Part shown: positions 35,151-46,824 of the stretch, piece by piece
Layout: every line of letters begins with the position of its first letter
Position numbering within the stretch: position 1 is the stretch's first letter
Assembly (NCBI GenBank): GCA_963853835.1
Contig: OY970832.1
Coordinates: forward strand, 1,632,001-1,696,000
Source: Calendula officinalis
Taxonomy: Eukaryota; Streptophyta; Magnoliopsida; Asterales; Asteraceae
DNA length: 64,000 bases
Direction: 5' to 3'
The notes under the pieces: model-generated
Told to the model about the DNA's origin: nothing
What the model saw: the letters and a program-made list of their open reading frames with translations, nothing else
Databases searched by the model: none
Made by a program: the position numbers and the translations under genes

Positions 35151-35172
35151 CCCCATTTTTCCAAACCAAACT

Positions 35173-35372
35173 GCCGAGCTCAGTAACGTGAACTTGTGAC
35201 CCAAGTGGCGCATTAAAGTTATTGAAGGGTGCAGAGCTAGGGGCCTTCTTTAGTTCTCGTTGGGTATTGTAGTTGATGATACGTGAAGGTGTTGACACAA
35301 GAGTTGTGCACACCAGGTGACCCTTTGTAAAAGGGATTGTTGTGACCCCTTCTAATCCCAACAATAATCTTT
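35173..35372 (+). ncRNA. 7SL (SRP) RNA-like gene, probably a pseudogene
   Basis: Starting 22 nt after the TATA, GCCGAGCTCAGTAACGTGAA then CTTGTGACCCAAGTGG and CATTAA strongly resemble the conserved 5' (Alu) domain of plant 7SL RNA, the scaffold of the signal recognition particle. A T run at about 35367-35372 could end Pol III transcription. The span is only about 200 nt against about 300 for the usual plant 7SL, and I cannot identify the SRP54-binding helix, so an internal loss is likely. Identification is from memory of the 5' domain. Confidence 0.55.
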
Positions 35373-35398
35373 TCATATTTTTTTGGCTATTTGTTATG

Positions 35399-36240
35399 TA
35401 GGTATTCTCTCATCCCAATTTAAAACTAGTGTGTGTAATCGCTTGTTTTGTGTATGATTGTTTGTCGAATTACTGTTTTATAGCGTTTTTAATCGGATAC
35501 ATCTTCATAACCGGCGCGCCAATTTCTGCAACGAAGCTTCGTAGCTCGGTATTTGTTATGTAGGTATTCTCTCATCTCAATGTGTGTGTTTAAAAATTAG
35601 TGTGTGTAATCGCTTGTTGTCTGTGTATGATTGTTTGTCGAATTACTGTTTGATAGCGTTTTAAATCGAATTTATCTTCATAATCAAATCTTCGTATCTC
35701 GCTATATGTTATGTAGGTATTCTCTCATCCCTGTGTGTGTGTATTATTTGTTTGTGTATTTTGTCGAATTACTTACTGTTTGGATAGTGTTTAAATCGAA
35801 TTCATCTTCACATCCGACATGTCAATTTCTGTTACAAAGCTTCGTAACTCGCTCGCTGTTCTGATCCCTATAGTTATTCTCTCGTTTCAATGTGTGAGTA
35901 ACAGTGTGCGTTAATCGCTTGTGCTGTGCGCGTGTGTTCTTGTTGAATTATTGTTTTATGTGTTTAAATCGAATTCATCTTCATAATCGACGCCCTAATT
36001 TCTGTAAAACGAAGCTTCGTAGCTCGCAATGTGTGTGTATTACGATGTGTTAATCGCTTGTGTGTGTGTGTTTGCTGAATTGCTGTTTATATAGCGTTTA
36101 AATCTAATTGATCTTCATAATCGACGTACCAATTTCGGTAGCAAAGTTTCATAACTCCATCGTTATTCTGATTTCTTCAGGTATTCTATCTGTGTTCCTA
36201 CTTAATTGCTATCTGTACAGTGTTTGCATTTTCATTTCTA
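35399..36240 (+). repeat. Tandem array of about 155-bp units
   Basis: The start word TAGGTATTCTCTCAT recurs at 35399, 35561, 35714, 35870 and 36179 (diverged), with one unit junction near 36028. Each unit carries GTAATCGCTTG, TTGTCGAATTACTGTTT, ATCGAATTCATCTTCAT and CGAAGCTTCGTAGCTCG. Units are about 75-90 percent alike by eye. No ORF spans it. Confidence 0.8.
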
Positions 36241-37100
36241 CTTAATTGAATTTAAGCGGTGGATATTATTCTATAGATAAAGGATCAAATGGAAGTATGG
36301 AACTCAATGTAGGTTTCTATATGTTCAATTGATTAGCATTTTGGTCACGAATTATTGTGATTTTGGTTTATTGATGATAATTTCTGCTGTTCTTTAGCTA
36401 TTTTGTAACACCATGTGAAAACTGGACATAGAACTCCAATTCCAATTTGTATTTTCAAACCTTTGCATCACCACGTGTTTGTGATTCTTTATGAATTGTT
36501 TGATTTTAGTGTGTACCTAAAACGTTTTTATTATTAAGCTATTTTTTTATGATTATTTCTGCTGTTATTATTTTTTTAATCTCTGATTCCTCTTACTTTC
36601 ACATGCAGCTGGAACTGAAAATGAAAAGTGTGTACTTAAAACCTGTTGATACTTCTTTTACAATAATTCAGACGTGAAGAACGATTATGTACAACAGTAA
36701 GTTCTCTCTTTGCCCAACCTACTCGACCCACCCGTCTTGTCAATTAATTCTAAGTATCTGTGATTGATTTACATAGTCACTACAACAATTAATAAACTTT
36801 TACACATTAATTTTATATTTTAAAACATGATTAACAACTTCTTTAGAACATGGTATCTCTTGTTGCTTCACAACAGTAGAAAATTCCATGTGAAAGTTGG
36901 CAAATGCATACATTATTATGGAGTAAATAACAGCAGAAAAGAAGACCAAAAACAAATCTTGTCTTTCCTGCTCTAACAACTTCAGAAGCATCAAAACTGC
37001 TCCTATAGTTGTATTAACATAAATCTAACTACATACTGTAAAAAGTTAATATTGATAATTTGTGAACAAATATATACATATATATATGTATATATATTCA
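36241..37100. other. Intergenic and 3' flank of the first glutaredoxin gene
   Basis: AT-rich. The last 250 bp is related to 39600-39845 (TCTAACAACT..AAGCATCAAA..CTGCTC), showing the 3' flank was included in the glutaredoxin duplication. Confidence 0.5.
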
Positions 37101-37409
37101 CTAAAGCCATATAGCATTAGCCCTTAGTAGCAATGGCACCAACTGACCCTGCAAATGAAGGGTCATGATCTCGTTTGCACCCCCAATCAGATCTTGTCCT
37201 ATAAAGACAGCTGGCACACTTGGTTTACACCCTAATCCCTTTAATTCCTTCTCTATTTGTTGCCCTTTTGGGTGTTCATCTAGCTCATAAACAGTTGGAT
37301 TTGCTCCAAAACTCCTTATTAATGTCTTAATCGTGTGACTCATGCAACAAGAATTTCTGCTGAATATAACCACCGATCTTTCATGAACCAAATCTCTAAC
37401 CATTGCCAT
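37101..37409 (-). CDS. CC-type glutaredoxin (CCMS active site)
   Basis: A single-exon gene of 102 residues, the usual class III length. The active site Cys-Cys-Met-Ser is at 21-24. The glutathione-pocket VPAVFIG with cis-Pro is at about 65-71, then the GG of IGGANE. The C-terminus has an LVPLL motif (LxxLL type) and ends AIWL, features needed in this land-plant-specific class for binding TGA transcription factors and TOPLESS. It would act in cytosol and nucleus as a transcriptional co-regulator; several Arabidopsis CCMS members respond to nitrate. It is a recent tandem copy of the gene at 39846, with about 94 percent identical residues by eye. Confidence 0.95.
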   Translation of the reverse strand: MAMVRDLVHERSVVIFSRNSCCMSHTIKTLIRSFGANPTVYELDEHPKGQQIEKELKGLGCKPSVPAVFIGQDLIGGANEIMTLHLQGQLVPLLLRANAIWL

Positions 37410-39682
37410 CTTTTTACGAAATTAATACAAAAAAATAAGCAGAGAAAAGGATATATTTGGTAGAAAACTATATGTTGTTGAAAGTTTGGTTTTTGTTGTG
37501 AGTAAACTGAGCTGTTGTTAATGCTATATATAGATATAGGTCATGTGTATTGACACTGAAAAAGATCACCATGTATCAGGTTTAACAACTTGATTATCTG
37601 TATATTGATACGCATGGCAGCATCTTTAGTTTATAATGACATTTTTACCCGTGATAGAGCCTTTAAGAAGTTCTTTGCTGAGGGTAGTATGGTAATTATG
37701 TATATAAAGATGAATACCTGTCTATTCATATTATCTCTTAGCATATGTTGAGGTGGAATAACATGTTTTTCCATCTTATATTCCAAAGATAATGTATAAA
37801 ACCGTACATAAGTGTATTTACATTTGTTATTTTCTGGTTTTAGATATCGCCACATATATGCATCCCAAAAAGTCAAAACAAAATTCTGAAATTTGGAATC
37901 AATTTGTACATCTGGCTGCAGACAAAACTAAGGGCCGGGTCGCCAAGTTAGATACCATTTGTAAGCATATATTCTTCAGTTTTCTTATCTTTTATGTATT
38001 CTTTCATATACTCCAAAATACCTATGAAACTTTCCTGTTATGAAGTTTGTGATTTGGGCGGGTTGGGTTTACCCGAAACACTTTCTGTCCAAAAAGTTCA
38101 ATTTTTTTATAAATAGCTTACAAAAGCTAGATTACCTCAATAATCATCTGACTTTTGTGATTAAAAAGGATTTAGAAGGTTTTATTTCATTTTACTTGTT
38201 TTAAAAAACCTGAAACGGTCGAAATTTCCACCTTAATATTTTTGTCTAATAATTAACAAAGTGAAGTGTATACATGTGTGGATAATATAGGAATACATAG
38301 TCGAGTCCTGGCATCACATATCCTTTTTGATTCCACAAAAGGACAAAACTATATATTTTATTTTCATTTTAATGATTTTTCTAGATGTCGGTTAGATAAG
38401 AAAAATTCCTTCATGAGATTACTGTTAGTTTTTAATGCTTCAAAAACTATTTGAGAATTTATTCTCCTTTTCACTTGAAGATCTTATTTATTCTCAAAAT
38501 CTAGGATCAAGATCAGCTATAAACCAGTGTAACTCGTGGATATATTAGCATTTCTTATCATAATATTAATAGATTTTTTGATCATGCGTTAATCAAATCA
38601 CTTTGATCCCCAAAGTAGTCGTATATTTGCTTTATGCATTAATCATATTGAGATGCAAAGTATGTGATTCTATATACGTCTGTTATTTCTGTTACTTTTT
38701 TGGAAATTATCATCAAGTGGTACTTTTTTCTGAATGGATTTAGTTTTAGTAAGATATTGTTTCAACTTGTGAAATGAAAGACATGAAGTGGACTGAGTAA
38801 TTAATATGAGATAACATAATTAGAAATATTAATCAGTTAGGTTAATTACTTCTGATAGTTAAACTGACTCGAAAAGATATCATTTCATATATTATTGTAT
38901 ATGGAAATTAGGTGTAGTTACTGATAGGGAAAACCCGGTTAAACCTATTTGAGTTTGTGAATCTGATGAACAAAATAATTATTAGTTTTTCTTGTTTTTA
39001 TACTTAGTGAAAATAAGACAGAAGACTCAAGCCGATTGGAACTCAGACTGAGCTAAACGCAAGATTTTAAGGTAATCTCTAAAAATATGTCTAAGTTTGC
39101 ACAGTTTAGAAACCGTAGATAAGTGAATTGCATATAATTAGAATTTTGGTTTAAGTAATCATGAAACACATTAACAGTCCTACTTGCTCTGTGGTCTGCT
39201 GATGTGGCATTCTTGACATGTTATTACTGCAACCATAACAGAGTTCTTGTTGCTTTGAACCAGTAGTGATTGAACAAAAAATTAATGGAATGTGTTTATT
39301 TGGGGTGTTTTTTTTACTTATGAATGAGTCGTTTTGGGCTTTTTTTAAATAAAAAAAACGTACAAGGGTCAAATCAAAAAGTTAGTTAAAAGTGGAACGG
39401 GTCAAATGGGATGGAAGTTGCCCAAAGTTCTTCTTAATGCATACAATATCCTAATAAATGCATATCAAAGTAAATAAAGTTTCCACCAATGAAACTTTAA
39501 ATACGAAATCAAAACAAGATAAAAATAATTTGTATTGAACACAACATTATACTCGACCCGCCCATTTGACCATCTCTAACAGTAACAACTTTTAAAACAT
39601 CATATCTCTTTTTTCATTCTCAAAAAAAGGAAAATACATGTGTAAGTTAATTAGCACATGCATACATTATCATAAACTCAAA

Positions 39683-39716
<34 letters not shown>

Positions 39717-39845
39717 TGGCCAAAAAACTCGTCTTTCCCACTCTAACAACTACAAAAGCATCAAACTGCTCGTATAGTTGTATAGATACAACTCATATTC
39801 TATATTTAATAAAGTAAAAACTTTAATATTCTTGAACAGGTTTCA
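37410..39845. other. Intergenic between the two minus-strand glutaredoxins
   Basis: A TATA-like TATATATA at about 37525-37532 serves the 37101 gene. The first 300 bp shares blocks with the upstream region of the 39846 gene. The rest is AT-rich with GGGTCAAATGGG-type repeats and no gene. A 20-bp A run lies at about 39680-39700. Confidence 0.6.
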
Positions 39846-40154
39846 CTAAAGCCATATAGCATTAGCCCTGAGTAGCAATGGCACCAACTGGCCCTGCAAA
39901 TGAAGGGTCATGATCTCGTTTGCGCCCCCGATCAGATCTTGTCCTATGAAGACAGCTGGCACACTTGGTTTGCACCCTAATCCCTTTAATTCTTTCTCTA
40001 TTTGTTGTCCTTTTGGGTGTTCATCCAGCTCATAAACAGTTGGATTTGCTCCAAAACTGCTTATTAGTGTCTTAATCGTGTGACTCATGCAACAAGCATT
40101 TTTGCTAAATATAACCACTGATCTTTCATTCACCAAAGCTCTAACAGTTGCCAT
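39846..40154 (-). CDS. CC-type glutaredoxin (CCMS active site), second copy
   Basis: 102 residues, differing from the 37101 gene only near the N-terminus: MATVRALVNER against MAMVRDLVHER, and Asn/Ala changes beside the active site. Residues from about 34 to the end are identical. CCMS is at 21-24, VPAVFIG, LVPLL and the AIWL end are kept, so it is expected to be functional. A TATATATATAG element lies at 40237-40247, about 85 bp before the ATG. Confidence 0.95.
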   Translation of the reverse strand: MATVRALVNERSVVIFSKNACCMSHTIKTLISSFGANPTVYELDEHPKGQQIEKELKGLGCKPSVPAVFIGQDLIGGANEIMTLHLQGQLVPLLLRANAIWL

Positions 40155-42016
40155 CTTTTGAAATTATGTAAAAAAGATTATGAAATTGGTAGAAAGTTTG
40201 AATTTTGTTGTGAGTAAACTGAGCTCCTGGCAATGCTATATATATAGATATAGATATAGATAATACGTATTGACACTGATAAAGAAATATTCTTATTCAC
40301 TAAAAAGATCATTTATCAAGCTTCACAAACTGATTAACAAGTGGTTTCTCTCCGTATATTGATATGCACGGTAGCATCTTACATGCAGAATGACATTTTT
40401 ACCCTTGATATAGCCTTTTGCTACACTTATTCAGTGAGGGGTAATTTGGTAATTATGTTTATGAACCATGAATAAGCATCTGCTGAGGTGTCAAAAGATG
40501 TTTTCCAAATTTGGTATACACTCTACTTTTCTATATGCAAGATTCTACGTAATAGGAACAAGATGAAAAGCGCCCAACCACCAAGTATTTGTGCTTGAGA
40601 AATATTAAAAATAATGAAATATTATGTCATTATGTACTTTATTCATTTGGCTAACACACGATATGCACAATTTTATTTCACATCAAATGGTTCGGGTAGT
40701 GAATTATGCCTGTTTTTAGCATATCAAATGTTTTGTTATAACTTTGAATATAACCGATGACATAAGTTAACCGAATCATATCAATAATATTTATTTATAA
40801 TTGAAAATTTTACTATTAATATAATAATATTTATTGTACATTAATAAAAAAGAATCTTGTGTGGAATAGAGTATTAGATACTGACATATCTTATTGCAGC
40901 CTTAATAAGGAAAGAATAATGAATGATCTGGAGGAAGAATTTTGCATAATTGGCTCAAAACAAAACGAAGAGTCATTTAAAATCTTTTTTTGCTAATTGT
41001 GTCCTATTGGAAAACTTATCATATAATTATGAGTTAATTTCATAAATGGTCCTTTTACTAACTATATATTGCAACTTTGGTCATTTCTTTAAGTTTCACA
41101 CTCAGTACTTTATGTACCATTTTAATTCATCGACAATCCTTTTAAACGCCTTCCGTGCAATAAAATGGTCCTTTAGACCATTTATTAAATTGGCTCTATA
41201 ATTATTTAAATTCTTGAATTTATTTGGGTGCATTTTTATAAATATATATTTTTAAAGGCACATAGTACTTTAGAAGTTAACTGTTAATGTCATTTAGTTA
41301 CTACATGCTATAATGCTATATGAAGCATACTGATATCTTCTTATGCAGGTTGGCTAACGGGTCAAAATGGGCTTGGGTTGGAACATGTCAGTTTTAGCAC
41401 GGGTCAAAACAAGCCATATAAGGTTGATACTTCCTTTCTTCATTTTTATTTTTTTTATAGAAAGTTAATGCATTAATGATGCTTACAAAAACAATATTAT
41501 TACTATAATAAAGTGAAGTTTGAAATGAAACGGATTTCGGAGGTTGTATGCGTTAAAAACAGACTTTTTGCAACTTAAAACCCGTTTGAGATAAAATTAA
41601 CCCCCAACCCAAATCAACTTATTCATAAGTTAATGGGTTGAAATTAAAATTTTATTTATTTTTTATTTTTATTTTTGAAAAATATGTAACGAGGAATATG
41701 TTATATATATATATTATATCATCACTGGTATGTGTAAGGCCACATCTCTGTATATATCTGCATGTCTTTGTGTCTATATGGCTTTATAAAATATTAAAAT
41801 ACAGTTACTACAAATTGATTGGTTCTTTTTTTAGACGAACAGGAAAATGGCCCAGGATCATTTATACACACACTTGGTGTGATGCTGCATTTATGCTTGA
41901 GGAAAAGACGTTTTCAGGAATAAAAATGTACATCATATTATGCTTACACCAATAATACATGCCAACATGTAACTTACCTTTTATCAAATATTTTTCCAAC
42001 ATATATATTGCTATAA
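40155..42016. other. Promoter and intergenic DNA
   Basis: The first 300 bp is conserved with the 37101 promoter (GTTGTGAGTAAACTGAGCT, TATTGACACTGA, AATGACATTTTTACCC). At 41031-41195 lies a MULE TIR-like orphan (GAGTTAATTTCATAAATGG...CAATAAAATGGTCCTTTAG). There is no gene. Confidence 0.5.
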
Positions 42017-42017
42017 C

Positions 42018-42087
<70 letters not shown>

Positions 42088-42099
42088 TATTGCTATTGC

Positions 42100-42154
<55 letters not shown>
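42017..42154. repeat. Palindromic AAT/ATT microsatellite
   Basis: About 23 AAT repeats are followed by a short TATTGCTATTGCT spacer and about 18 ATT repeats. The two arms are complementary and could fold into a long hairpin. The ORF through it is poly-Ile/poly-Tyr and not a gene. Confidence 0.95.
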
Positions 42155-42156
<2 letters not shown>

Positions 42157-43423
42157 GTTTGGTTTTTTTACCTAGAATAAGAATGTATTTTTACATTTGT
42201 CTATTTTTAGTCACTGTACATATTTATGTGATTGTCTAATTGGGTCATTAAAAAATGACTTCGTGTCCCGTTTGGGTAATTCAGCAATATAATGACCTAA
42301 TAAAGTGATGATGTGGCAGTAACTGAATGACCCCAAATGGAAATATGGACGGTTCAGGTAACGGGTCATAAACCATTTAGGTTAAAACAAGTAGGCTTGG
42401 GTGGGGTGGGGCCTTGTTATCATTGGGCTTAGGATCACATTTGGTCTTTTAGAACTTAACATATATACAACCAAATTAATTGGGGGCCTTGGACCCCAGC
42501 TTAATTTTTTTTATTAGTTAGTATTTTACAGGAAAATGCAGAAAGTGAAATGGAATATAATAAATTCTTTTCTTTTACACATCAGCAACAAGATTTCATC
42601 CAATCAGAACTCAAAACACGAAGATCGAATGGAACCATTATTGGCTGAAAAGGTAGTAAACTACCTACTGAGAAAAATAATATTTATTTTTATAATATTT
42701 TTTACTTTTTTTATAACCTATATTATTGGAGTAAAAAATTATTTAGATTGACTTGTCAACTGTCATACCTCCAGTAGTATATAATAGATTATTTCATAAA
42801 GTTTGCCTCAAGAAATTAAATATTTGTATAACTAGTTAAAAAATATATCCCCCACTTTCCCACCTTTCATCATACACAACATAAAATAATTATTATTATT
42901 TGATGCAACGATCAAGAAATTAAATATTTGGATAATTAGATAAACGGGTCACAACAAGTAGTTTTTAGTATAGGTGGAAATGGGTTGGAATGTTGGATCA
43001 GGTTAGATTGACCCGAACCACTTTTTGTCCAATTTTTTTCTAAATAAATTAATAATTAATTACTACATTAAGTTTGACTACGGAAACTATAATATCACAA
43101 TAATAATCCATCCAATATATTTATATAAATCGATTTATACACTAATATTACATTTTGACCAACTTTTGACCCGTTTAAAAGCATGCATCAACTTGTTTAT
43201 AGCACAAAAGTTGGTTTTCATGCAAATCATGAGGAGAATTATTTTTATCCAAATAAATATCCAAAAAGAATTTAATTTATTATATTTTATATCCGTTTTT
43301 TCCTTCATTTAACAATTAAATAATGCAATCAATGACCCGTACCATCCCCTATATAAGATACCATAAAACCTCAAACTCTACCAAACCAAATCTCACCTTA
43401 AAATTCATATTTTGAAAAAAGAA
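42155..43423. other. Intergenic and promoter of the third glutaredoxin
   Basis: AT-rich with intron-type GGGTCATTAAAA repeats. A TATA box TATATAAG is at 43350-43357, about 67 bp before the ATG of the next gene. No other gene. Confidence 0.5.
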
Positions 43424-43714
43424 ATGGATAGAGTAACCGATTTAGCATCAAAAAAGTTGGCGGTTATCTTCACTAAAAGCTCTTGTTGCATGTGTCATAG
43501 TATAAAATCATTATTTTATGAACTTGGTGCAAGTCCTGCAATTCATGAAGTTGATCATGATGCTGACATGGCATGGGCCCTACAATGTTTGGGCTCTATT
43601 CCAGCTGTATTTATAGGTGGTAAATATGTTGGGTCGGCCCGTGATGTTATTTCTCTTCATGTTGATGGATCCTTGAAACAAAAGCTTATTGATGCAAGAG
43701 CTATTTGGCTTTAG
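43424..43714 (+). CDS. CC-type glutaredoxin (CCMC active site), shortened
   Basis: 96 residues from ATG 43424; the open frame extends 4 codons further up without an ATG. The active site Cys-Cys-Met-Cys is at 21-24. The fold's IPAVFIGG is kept, and the end ARAIWL fits the ALWL-type nuclear co-regulator motif, but the preceding LKQKL is not a full LxxLL. Compared with its neighbours it lacks about four residues between the ALQCLG helix and IPAVF, including a Cys usually in GC.PS, making the loop before the glutathione site short. It is divergently placed from the CCMS pair. Confidence 0.93.
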   Translation: MDRVTDLASKKLAVIFTKSSCCMCHSIKSLFYELGASPAIHEVDHDADMAWALQCLGSIPAVFIGGKYVGSARDVISLHVDGSLKQKLIDARAIWL

Positions 43715-46515
43715 TTAATATTATAAAAAATAAAAATAATAAAAACTAATTCGGTTAGAATACCATGATTGTAAGTGTAATATGAGCTGCTGTTTTTGCT
43801 TGCTCTCTTGATTGTATATAAAGACTATTTTTTTTTTATTATTGTTTTTTTTCATTATTTTTATTCAGGCTGATAATGATGATTAAGAGCAAGTATTAAT
43901 TAATTAACCATAAACATGTTTTGACAGAGAAATTATCCTTCTTGTTCGTGGTGACAACTGTCTTAACCGCCAGAGAAACTGAAAATGAGGTGATGTTTCT
44001 ATACTTATGACTAAAAAATATTAACTTATTAAATAATGTGTTGCTAGTTGACCACTTTAGTGTTATGAACATCTTGATAGTTGACTTTTTACCCATAAGT
44101 CTACCCTAATTTTTTTCCTTATTCCACTGAGATAGATCCCAGCATTATGTTGATCATTTCTCACATAGTTACACCCCTTTGACCATTGACTTGGGTTATA
44201 TTCCATTTTAACACCTGTATTTAGAGGTGGCAAAATGGGTGTAACGGGTCAAAGCAGAGTTGGGTCAACGTGGGTCATGCTTTGTGTGGTTAATTTAATT
44301 ATTTTCCATTAGTTTCAAGATGGGTGGGTTAAGTAATGGGTCAAAATCTGTTCTGGAAAGGCAGAAACCACAATTCTGTCCAAAAGTTTAATTTTTTTAA
44401 TAGATAATATATGCAGTAAAAATGATCACCAAAACAATATTATTTGCAATTATCATCTAAATCGTTGAATAAACTGATTCAGAAGGCATTCATTAAAAAA
44501 CCACTTCATGATATGAAGCATAGTAAAAATACAAAGCCTAAAACCCTATTTATAGATATCTAGATCAAATATAATATCCTAATAAAACTCTAATCCCTAA
44601 TCCTTATCTATAATAAAACCTATCTACTAAATAAATAGATTTAAACTAATTATTATCTAATAATAATAATACTGATTATCCTACATAATTATTTGAATCG
44701 TATCAGACTCGGTCCCTTATCTTTTTTTATATGACCCGTTTGAGATTCCAAATCAACCCATTTGTAAGTACTACCTTTTACAACTCAACCCTTCAAGTGA
44801 GAGATGTTCTGTTAGATATCATGCAATAGACACAAATATAAAGCTTTCATGTGAGGGGCAAAACGGTAATTCTGAAACTTCGGGACACCTGTTCCTAACT
44901 AGAAATCCATCGCATACTGCTCTTAACACGATTTTAATGCATACAATTTGTTCAAAGATTTAATTGTAAGTTATAATGATATAATTTTTGTAAGGGTTTG
45001 GCTAACTCATGCCCTAAGGGGGTATAATGAACTCAAACTTACCGTTTTTAGTTAAAAAATCATTTAATACACATAAAAAAATAGACATCATTAATATGCA
45101 ATAAATGTATTTATTCATTATAAAAGGAAATTCTGAGCTCATTTAATGCTTCTAATCTCATTTATCTTGGCCCATAACTAGTAAATTATTTCCTAAGATT
45201 CATGGTAAATTTTTATATTTCATAATGAATTTTTAAGAATTCGTCTAACTGTGAGTCGTTAACAAAAGCAAAGTATAGTATATTAACAAACTCTGGAAAC
45301 GTACAAGATTCAAAGGTGTTATCAAGAATCACAGCTCATCGAAAACAATCTCATTCCAAATCTTTCTGACCCAAGAATATATAGTTAAGATGATAGAAAG
45401 AATCTTTCTCTAGTGAGGTCCAATAGAATTTGCAAGAATCAAACCCATGGTCTTTGCTTGCACACATCGAGCAAACATTTAACTAGGCATGCCAAGAGTT
45501 AGCTTAATGCATGAGGTCCCACTTGTTTGAGTTGCAAAAGAAAATAAATATTTTACATATTTTGCACTCTACTCTAATCCTAATAGTCTCACCTTTAACT
45601 TCTATTTGTTCTAACACTAGAAGCCACTAAGGGGTTGTTTGATTTGCTTTTTACTGAGTCCAGTATGAGGTAACATCTGACCCGGTCAGAGTTAACGAGT
45701 TTGATAGATTCAATTTTTACCTCTTATCTAGTCTTAGGGGCTGTTTGATAGGAACAAAATGATTAAGCGCTGAATGATTCAACGGTCTGAATAATTAAGA
45801 GGTTATATATAAAACTTGTTTTGAATGTGAGAAACTTTTCTATAAGTATTCTGACTGCTTAATGATTCAGCATATTCTCTAAGGTAGAATGATTCAGCAC
45901 TTTTTTGATGTTCCATTCAGCATAGTCTTTATTCAGAGGCGTTAAACAAACGCACTGAATGCTGAATGCTGAATCATTGAGCGCTGAATGGTTCCATTAA
46001 GCTGCAAACAAACAACACCTTAGTCTCTTACTTATCCTCTTACCCAGTTAGAAATAAAGTTGCTAACTCAGTCAGACCTCTCACTCAATCAGAACTGACC
46101 TGATCAGCAACTATCAGTCAGCCATTAACTATAACTTAAAAGATGCCAAGTACAAAATCGGAAAGACATTTCTACCCTTCTTATTTGGGTTCAAATCACA
46201 TATCTAAAAATGAAGCATTTCATTTGTGTATTCATATGGTTATAGAGTGTTTTAGATGGCAGTTAAGCAAAAATACTAAGAGAATATGTTTTCAACGTGT
46301 TCCAAAATGTGTGGAAAGGAAGAAAGTATCCATCTTTCAAAGTACCTTTAGTAGTTATCAAGCATCTAAGTAAAGCATCTCGATCAACCCTTCGAATGTT
46401 CGTGTTTCAAGAAAACGAGTCCAATGTTGCCTATTTTATATATAAATAGAAGTAGAACGACAACCTCAAACCTCAACCAAATCTCACATCTTCTTCCCCA
46501 ATCCCGAGTGACATT
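43715..46515. other. Intergenic with LTR-like and MITE sequence
   Basis: At 44470-44704 the minus strand reads like part of a Copia-type LTR (start TGATACGATTC, TATA-like TATAAATAGGG), but no target duplication was found. At about 45000-45250 and 45737-46020 are MITE-like repeats, the latter with ends GGGGCTGTTTGATAGG and AACAAACAACACC. A 76-codon ORF at 46143-46373 is unassigned. TATATATAAAT at 46437-46447 is the TATA box of the next gene. Confidence 0.5.
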
Positions 46516-46824
46516 ATGGAAAAAATACAAACATTGACATCCGAGAACGGAGTTGTCGTTTTTAGCAAAAGTACTTGTTGCTTATGCTACGCCGTCACCA
46601 TTCTGTTCCAAGAACTTGGGGTTGAGCCCGTGGTTCACGAGCTAGACCATGATCCAAATGGTTGGGAGATCGAGAAGGCTCTCGTGAACCAAGGATGCAG
46701 CTCGCCCCCTACTCCAGCTGTATTCATAAGTGGTAATTATGTGGGGTCCACCAATGAGGTGATGTCACTCCACCTCAGTGGTAACCTCATCCCGATGGTT
46801 AGGCCGTACCAATCATTGTCTTGA
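46516..46824 (+). CDS. CC-type glutaredoxin (CCLC active site)
   Basis: 102 residues with the active site Cys-Cys-Leu-Cys at 21-24, TPAVFISGNYVGS at the glutathione site and the MSLHLSG motif. The C-terminus ends PYQSLS instead of AIWL, as I recall for the Arabidopsis GRXC11-C14 group, so lack of the ALWL motif is a subgroup trait rather than damage. Two extra residues (SSPP) precede the cis-Pro. It is likely a redox-linked transcriptional co-regulator that differs from the CCMS genes in partner choice. Confidence 0.94.
   Translation: MEKIQTLTSENGVVVFSKSTCCLCYAVTILFQELGVEPVVHELDHDPNGWEIEKALVNQGCSSPPTPAVFISGNYVGSTNEVMSLHLSGNLIPMVRPYQSLS

Larger units (their letters stand above)
33860..35372. 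repeat. Segmental duplication, copy B
   Basis: Partner of 31870-33640. It lacks the Helitron but has gained a Stowaway MITE at 34690-34953, for which copy A is the empty site (AAAATATTATGTAACTATCG against AAAATTATA...TATCACTATCG). Confidence 0.8.

Noticed and set aside
41959..42156. 65-codon ORF of Ile and Tyr
   Set aside because: Translation of the AAT/ATT microsatellite.
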